Assembly (NCBI GenBank): GCA_041738875.1
Contig: JBGSOW010000034.1
Span: forward strand, 1 to 10,102
Reading direction: 5' to 3'
Length of the DNA: 10,102 nucleotides
Source: JBGSOW01 sp041738875
Lineage (GTDB): Bacteria > Patescibacteriota > Dojkabacteria > CALFHW01
The number at the start of each line of letters is the position of its first letter. The stretch's first letter is position 1. Both the position numbers and the translations under genes were made by a program. Shown here one piece after another: positions 6,653 through 10,102 of this stretch. The notes beneath the pieces are model-generated. The model had not been told where the DNA came from. It worked only from the letters and a program-made list of their open reading frames with translations, and did no database searches.

Positions 6653-8245
6653 CTAGACTAGAATTTTCTTTATCTTCAATGCAGTTGAGCGGTTGCGAAC
6701 AATCGCCTCTAAATCCTCCAGTTTAGCTTTCTTTATGCCTTCTACACTTCCGAAGGCCAAGAGTAGATTCTTCTTTGTCACTTCGCCAACTCCTGGTATT
6801 AAATCAAGTTTAGAATAGGTCATTTGTTTCGAGCGCAACAATCTGTGATAGCCTAAACCAAATCTATGCGCTTCATCCCTAACTCCTTGAAGAATTCTAA
6901 GCGCCGGAGTTCTTTGTCCAAATCTTACTAGTTTAAAGCCCAATTTACCGCTATTATCGATGGGTGCAAAAACTTCTTCCTCTCTTTTGGCTAATCCGAT
7001 AACTGGGATGTTTGCTGACAAACTACTATTCCATTTTTTTAGTATTTCATAAACCGAGCTTAATTGTCCTTTACCACCATCAATTACAATTAAATTTGGG
7101 TATTCTGTAAAGCTTGAATTCTTCTCTTTATTATTCTCACTTTTGTACTCATCTGTGAGATATTTAAGTCTACGATCTAAAGCCTCTTGCAACATCGCAA
7201 AATCATCTGGTGTTTCTTTTTGTTTAATTTTGAATTTGCGATAATCTTTTTTGAAGGGAGTTCCCCCTTTTGATACAACCATGGATGCGACTGCATTCGT
7301 GCCTTGTATATTGGAAATATCATAACACTCAATTCTAAAGTTTTTCAGACTTTCTTCATCTGTGGGATAAGTTAATTGCAGGCGTTCGATCAATTGCTTT
7401 AAACCTTCTAATTTAAATGAAAGTGTTTTCTGCTTGAATATTTCATCATCAACATCTTCAGTGATGAGGCTAAACTTTGTGAGGTATTCTAAGTCTCTCA
7501 ACTGGTCGCGTAGCTCTGCTGCTTTTTCATATTTTTGTTCAGCAGAAAGTGATTTGATGCCATCTAACATATCTTTTTTGATGTCTGCATGCTCAGATCT
7601 AAAAAATCTTTTCAACGAATTCACTTGACTTCTGTACTCTGATTTTTCTACTTTTGTGGTACAAGGTGCTGAACACATGCCAATATGATAGTACAAGCAT
7701 GGTTTTTGATCATTTGAATAAATAAATTTTTTGGTTGGCGTATCCCCTTCTCTTTCTTCGATAATTCGGTTGCAACTTCTGTATGGAAAAGTTTTTCGTA
7801 ATTGTCTAAGCATGCGCCTTATCGGACCTCTTCCTGGGAAAGGTCCAAAATAGTCTGCATTATCATTTTTTTTACTATAAACAATACTTACTATCGGGAA
7901 ATCTATCTCACTTACAACTTTAACCCAAATATAACTTTTATCATCAGTTAGTGCGATGTTATATTTTGGCAAATACTTTTTAATTACATTCGACTCCAGA
8001 AGAAGTGCTTCAACTTCGTTGGTAACAGTAAGATATTCTACACTCGCAGCTAGTTCGACCATGTTTTTCAACCTAGGATCAAGTCTACGGTAATTTGCAA
8101 AATACGAGCGTGACCGGTTGTACAAATTAACTGCTTTACCAACATATAAAACAACTTCACTTTCGTCACGAAAAATATACACTCCCGGAACTTTAGGCGC
8201 ATTATTCAGGTCTGAAAGAAGCTCTTGCGGAATATTGTTGTACAT
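6653..8245 (-). CDS. uvrC: Excinuclease ABC subunit C (UvrC)
   Basis: Makes both incisions during nucleotide excision repair, acting with UvrA and UvrB. Counting from the ATG at 8254, the N-terminal GIY-YIG nuclease has GVYIF (24-28), LYVGKA (36-41), R47 and the catalytic Glu in NEVEALLLE. Four cysteines (C161, C186, C194, C198) have the spacing of the reported UvrC iron-sulphur cluster. A UVR helix pair that contacts UvrB follows near 215-235. The RNase H-like 5'-incision domain has ECYDISNIQG, VIDGGKGQ and GLAKREEEVF. One clear helix-hairpin-helix (LIPGVGEVTKKNLL) lies near the C-terminus; a second is weak. An ATG at 8254 adds three residues, but an extended -10 box directly abuts it, so that codon would lie upstream of the transcript start. 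I therefore use the ATG at 8245, giving 530 residues, somewhat shorter than the roughly 600 typical of UvrC. Confidence 0.96.
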   Translation of the reverse strand: MYNNIPQELLSDLNNAPKVPGVYIFRDESEVVLYVGKAVNLYNRSRSYFANYRRLDPRLKNMVELAASVEYLTVTNEVEALLLESNVIKKYLPKYNIALTDDKSYIWVKVVSEIDFPIVSIVYSKKNDNADYFGPFPGRGPIRRMLRQLRKTFPYRSCNRIIEEREGDTPTKKFIYSNDQKPCLYYHIGMCSAPCTTKVEKSEYRSQVNSLKRFFRSEHADIKKDMLDGIKSLSAEQKYEKAAELRDQLRDLEYLTKFSLITEDVDDEIFKQKTLSFKLEGLKQLIERLQLTYPTDEESLKNFRIECYDISNIQGTNAVASMVVSKGGTPFKKDYRKFKIKQKETPDDFAMLQEALDRRLKYLTDEYKSENNKEKNSSFTEYPNLIVIDGGKGQLSSVYEILKKWNSSLSANIPVIGLAKREEEVFAPIDNSGKLGFKLVRFGQRTPALRILQGVRDEAHRFGLGYHRLLRSKQMTYSKLDLIPGVGEVTKKNLLLAFGSVEGIKKAKLEDLEAIVRNRSTALKIKKILV

Positions 8246-8254
8246 AACAACCAT

Positions 8255-8263
8255 ATTATCGCA
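8255..8263 (-). promoter_or_regulatory. Extended -10 promoter of uvrC
   Basis: On the minus strand the sequence reads TGC-GATAAT, an extended -10 (TGn plus five of six to TATAAT). Transcription would start about seven bases on, near 8248, giving a leader of a few bases before the ATG at 8245. The hexamer 17 bp upstream is a poor -35, which extended -10 promoters tolerate. Confidence 0.5.
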
Positions 8264-8365
8264 TAACCAGGCACTAAGTCTAAGTTTAGTTTGTCTGTTA
8301 GGCTACACCCCCCCGCTCAAAGTAGGTTATTATTAATCCATTTATTAGTGCTTTAATATTTGCAC

Positions 8366-8680
8366 TTAAATTTTTAGTAAGTTGACTATTAGATCAATCA
8401 TTAGATCTTTTTCAGCGGGGTCACTCTGAGCAACCAACAGTGCGATTATCATATCAAGGTTGTAATATTTAGTTTTAGCTCTCTGGGTTTTGCCCATTAT
8501 TGCACCATGAATAGTGGTATGTTCCAAAATGGAACATGTTGCATCTTCATAAAAGGCAATTTGCTTCTGTGTCAGCCAAATAGTAACGCCATCCAACTTC
8601 ACATCAAGTTTAACTTCGTTTCCCGCAGTTTCGTAGATTTTAATACCTATGTCTTTGTCATTCATGTTTTTATCAACCAT
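8366..8680 (-). pseudogene. RhuM-family protein relic
   Basis: The 104-residue frame begins like a RhuM-family protein (Salmonella RhuM virulence-protein family, with an N-terminal DNA-binding region): IKIYETAGNEVKLDVKLDGVTIWLTQKQIA. It resumes with TTIHGAIMGKTQRAKTKYYNLDMIIAL. Between these blocks only about ten residues remain (FYEDATCSIL), so part of the helix-turn-helix expected there appears deleted. After IIAL the usual GYRV...FRIWAT block is replaced by unrelated sequence and a stop, so the long C-terminal part is absent. The frame has no stop before that, so a short peptide could still be made (start at M1 or at M6), but it should not keep the parental function. RhuM genes are common in accessory and mobile regions, which fits the IS30 relic nearby. 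Confidence 0.7.
8519..8537. repeat. Perfect 7-bp inverted repeat at the RhuM deletion junction
   Basis: ATGTTCC-AAAAT-GGAACAT. It falls where the RhuM-like frame has lost its middle, so it may mark the scar of a deletion, or be an operator. It is symmetrical, so it would work on either strand. Confidence 0.6.
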
Positions 8681-8752
8681 ATTCTATTATTACTGCAAAA
8701 GATTAAGAAATCATGAAATTCTACTCTTCAAGTTAACTAGAACGTGATACTT

Positions 8753-8959
8753 CTAAACCAACTCACTGTTTAGTGCTCGCCTGTATGTGTCTAGTTGTTT
8801 GTCGTAGATGAAAACTCTTGTGCATTCGCAAGTTACCATTTCTGTTTGGTTTATGCGGATTAGCCTGTTCGTCTGCTGATCTAGTGCTCTTGTGCAACCA
8901 GGGCAGATCTTTTTCTGGAGCATTACTTGTTGTAATGGCGCAATTAATTGTTTGATCAT
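8753..8959 (-). CDS. Small zinc-ribbon-like protein
   Basis: A 68-residue protein with a knuckle CPGC (C19, C22) and a second pair CEC (C44, C46), a four-cysteine arrangement suited to one zinc ion. The C-terminal stretch RVFIYDKQLDTYRRAL is probably helical. No other domain is visible and the function is unknown. The start ATG at 8959 has a partial ribosome-binding site (TGGA, about 8 bases before). It is divergent from mraY across 82 bp, with AT-rich promoter-like sequence between. The regular Cys spacing and clean frame suggest a genuine gene despite its size. Confidence 0.7.
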   Translation of the reverse strand: MIKQLIAPLQQVMLQKKICPGCTRALDQQTNRLIRINQTEMVTCECTRVFIYDKQLDTYRRALNSELV

Positions 8960-8998
8960 TTCTATGTTCCAGCGTTTATATTAATATATATTATGCGA

Positions 8999-9028
8999 TT
9001 GATATCTTCGCGAGTTATATTGTATCAA
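8999..9028 (+). promoter_or_regulatory. Possible mraY promoter
   Basis: TTGATA (8999-9004, five of six to TTGACA), then 18 bp, then TATCAA (9023-9028, four of six to TATAAT). The start would be near 9035, leaving a leader of about 7 bases and no Shine-Dalgarno sequence before the ATG at 9042. TATATT at 9016-9021 is an alternative -10. The 82-bp divergent spacer is very AT-rich, so chance matches are likely. Confidence 0.3.
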
Positions 9029-9041
9029 AGAATTATTAATT

Positions 9042-10102
9042 ATGAATGATCTATTTTACCTTTTATCAATCCTAATAGGGGCAATTTTCCTCAGTGCGAT
9101 ACTTGCTGTGCCGATAATTAACCTATTATACAGGCTTAAAATTACCCGCCGAATCGAGGTGGATTTTTCGACAGTGATTGATCAGAGGAAACAAAAAGTC
9201 GGAACTCCGATTATGGGTGGGCTTATAATTGTAATTAGTTTTTTAATTATAACTGTTCTTACAAATTTTAACGGCTCGACTAAAGTTCCATTGATTGTGG
9301 TTCTCATTTCTGCGATATTGGGTGGGATTGACGATGTTTTGAATATTTATGGAATCCCAAGAAAAGTTAAACCACTTACTAGAATTAATAAATTAATTCG
9401 CGTCCATGCAAACATTTTAACTCGTCTTTGGTATGTTTTGACCTACCCATGGCACGTATACAAAAGTTTCTTTTTTATCCTCGGGTCTAACCCAGGTAAA
9501 GGCATTCAAGCACACGAAAAAATTCTAATTAACTCTCTTGCTGGATTTGCTGTTTTTTATTGGACTGTAATTGCAGCAGGTTGGGCTTCACCAACTACAC
9601 TATTTTTCCCATTTGGGTTAAGTATTGATATCGGAATTCTGATGCTGCCTTTTGTAATACTCACAGTGTTATTTATGAGCAACGCAGTTAATCTGGCTGA
9701 CGGGATGGATGGACTGTCTGCGGGCATGCTTATGCCCGCATTTATATCTCTTATGGCAATTGCCATGCTGCAGGGGAATATGAACATGGCACTCCTCGCT
9801 GCAACTGCAACTGGCGGAATTATTGCTTATTTATACTTCAATATCCCCCCTGCTAGAGTGCAAATGGGAGATGTGGGATCACTTGCGCTTGGAACACTCA
9901 TGGCTGTGATTGCTCTAGAAATGAGAGTACCGTTTCTTTTATTAGTAATCGGTTTCCCATTTGTAGTTGAACTTCTGTCCTCGCTTGTACAATCCGTGGC
10001 AAGAAGAATAATTGGTAGACGCATATTACTTATGGCCCCATTGCATCACCATTTTGAGATGATTGGGTGGAAAGAAGAAAAAGTCGTCATGCGATTTTGG
10101 GT
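9042..10102 (+). CDS. mraY: Phospho-MurNAc-pentapeptide transferase MraY (3' end beyond window)
   Basis: Integral membrane enzyme that transfers phospho-MurNAc-pentapeptide from UDP to undecaprenyl phosphate, forming lipid I, the first membrane step of peptidoglycan synthesis. The 353 codons present include GTPIMGG (54-60), the metal-site Asp pair in GGIDDVLNIYG (D97, D98), NLADGMDGLS (217-226), the GDVGSLALG loop (276-284) and APLHHHFEMIGW (332-343). Several hydrophobic helices are evident (about 4-30, 59-74, 83-97, 163-180, 198-213, 228-243, 251-268, 281-292, 297-318). Between D98 and the next helix there are about 60 residues (IPRKVKPLTRINKLIRVHAN to GIQAHEK), longer than the corresponding loop in E. 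coli MraY. The frame is open at the window edge just after VVMRFW, which is near the C-terminus in the family, so little is missing. It is divergent from the zinc-ribbon gene. Confidence 0.96.
   Translation, partial: MNDLFYLLSILIGAIFLSAILAVPIINLLYRLKITRRIEVDFSTVIDQRKQKVGTPIMGGLIIVISFLIITVLTNFNGSTKVPLIVVLISAILGGIDDVLNIYGIPRKVKPLTRINKLIRVHANILTRLWYVLTYPWHVYKSFFFILGSNPGKGIQAHEKILINSLAGFAVFYWTVIAAGWASPTTLFFPFGLSIDIGILMLPFVILTVLFMSNAVNLADGMDGLSAGMLMPAFISLMAIAMLQGNMNMALLAATATGGIIAYLYFNIPPARVQMGDVGSLALGTLMAVIALEMRVPFLLLVIGFPFVVELLSSLVQSVARRIIGRRILLMAPLHHHFEMIGWKEEKVVMRFW
9719..9740. repeat. GC-rich perfect hairpin inside mraY
   Basis: TGCGGGCAT-GCTT-ATGCCCGCA, a 9-bp perfect stem with a 4-base loop, encoding part of LSAGMLMPAF just after the NLADGMDG active-site codons. 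It is strikingly GC-rich against its AT-rich surroundings. No T-run follows, so it is not a typical terminator. Confidence 0.7.

Noticed and set aside
8118..8336. Plus-strand frame of 72 codons over the uvrC start
   Set aside because: It is antisense to the UvrC N-terminus and has no ribosome-binding site or recognisable domain.
8347..8376. AGTGC/GCACT stem followed by TTAAATTTTT as a terminator
   Set aside because: The stem is only 5 bp with a 10-base loop, the T-rich side is on the plus strand where no gene ends, and on the minus strand no T-run follows.
1..10102. TGA reassignment (as in some reduced bacteria)
   Set aside because: No recognised gene has an in-frame TGA that needs read-through. 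The gene stops seen are only TAA and TAG, but the sample is too small to conclude that TGA is avoided.

Overview
The window is bacterial, AT-rich DNA read with the standard genetic code: every long frame ends in TAA or TAG and none needs TGA read through. Genes are densely packed and several lack a Shine-Dalgarno sequence; dinB and cca instead have a -10-like hexamer 5-6 nt before the ATG, as expected for leaderless mRNAs. MraY and a peptidoglycan pathway are present, so this is a walled bacterium. The small intergenic gaps, non-SD starts, unusual insertions in housekeeping enzymes (CCA-adding enzyme, MraY) and decayed accessory genes would fit a member of the Patescibacteria/CPR. That placement is an inference and cannot be proved from this window.

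Layout. (a) 1-3280, plus strand: a 131-bp leader carrying two palindromes of identical design, then a Y-family DNA polymerase (dinB), a CCA-adding enzyme (cca) with an extra block of about 116 residues, and a tRNA-Thr(CGU) gene whose first 10 bases are the last 10 bases of cca. The tRNA has no encoded CCA, so it needs the product of the gene it overlaps. (b) 3281-4273: about 1 kb without a convincing intact gene. It holds a short minus-strand reading frame, a 25-bp tandem repeat, a cluster of inverted repeats and the frameshifted relic of an IS30-family transposase. (c) 4267-6638, plus strand: a two-gene unit. The first gene looks like a Fic-fold protein with a C-terminal winged helix-turn-helix but has lost the catalytic Fic motif. 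The second is a 446-residue helical protein that I do not recognise. (d) 6653-8245, minus strand: uvrC, convergent with the unknown gene and served by an extended -10 promoter. (e) 8366-8959, minus strand: a decayed RhuM-family gene and a small CxxC/CxC zinc-ribbon-like protein. (f) 9042 to the window end, plus strand: mraY, cut by the window edge and divergent from the zinc-ribbon gene.

Functional themes. DinB (translesion synthesis) and UvrC (nucleotide excision repair) are both DNA-damage genes, and the paired palindromes before dinB are good candidates for a damage-response operator. cca and tRNA-Thr form a physically fused tRNA-maturation pair. The most system-like unrecognised object is the degenerate Fic/wHTH gene with its 446-residue partner, bounded on one side by IS30 debris and on the other by uvrC.
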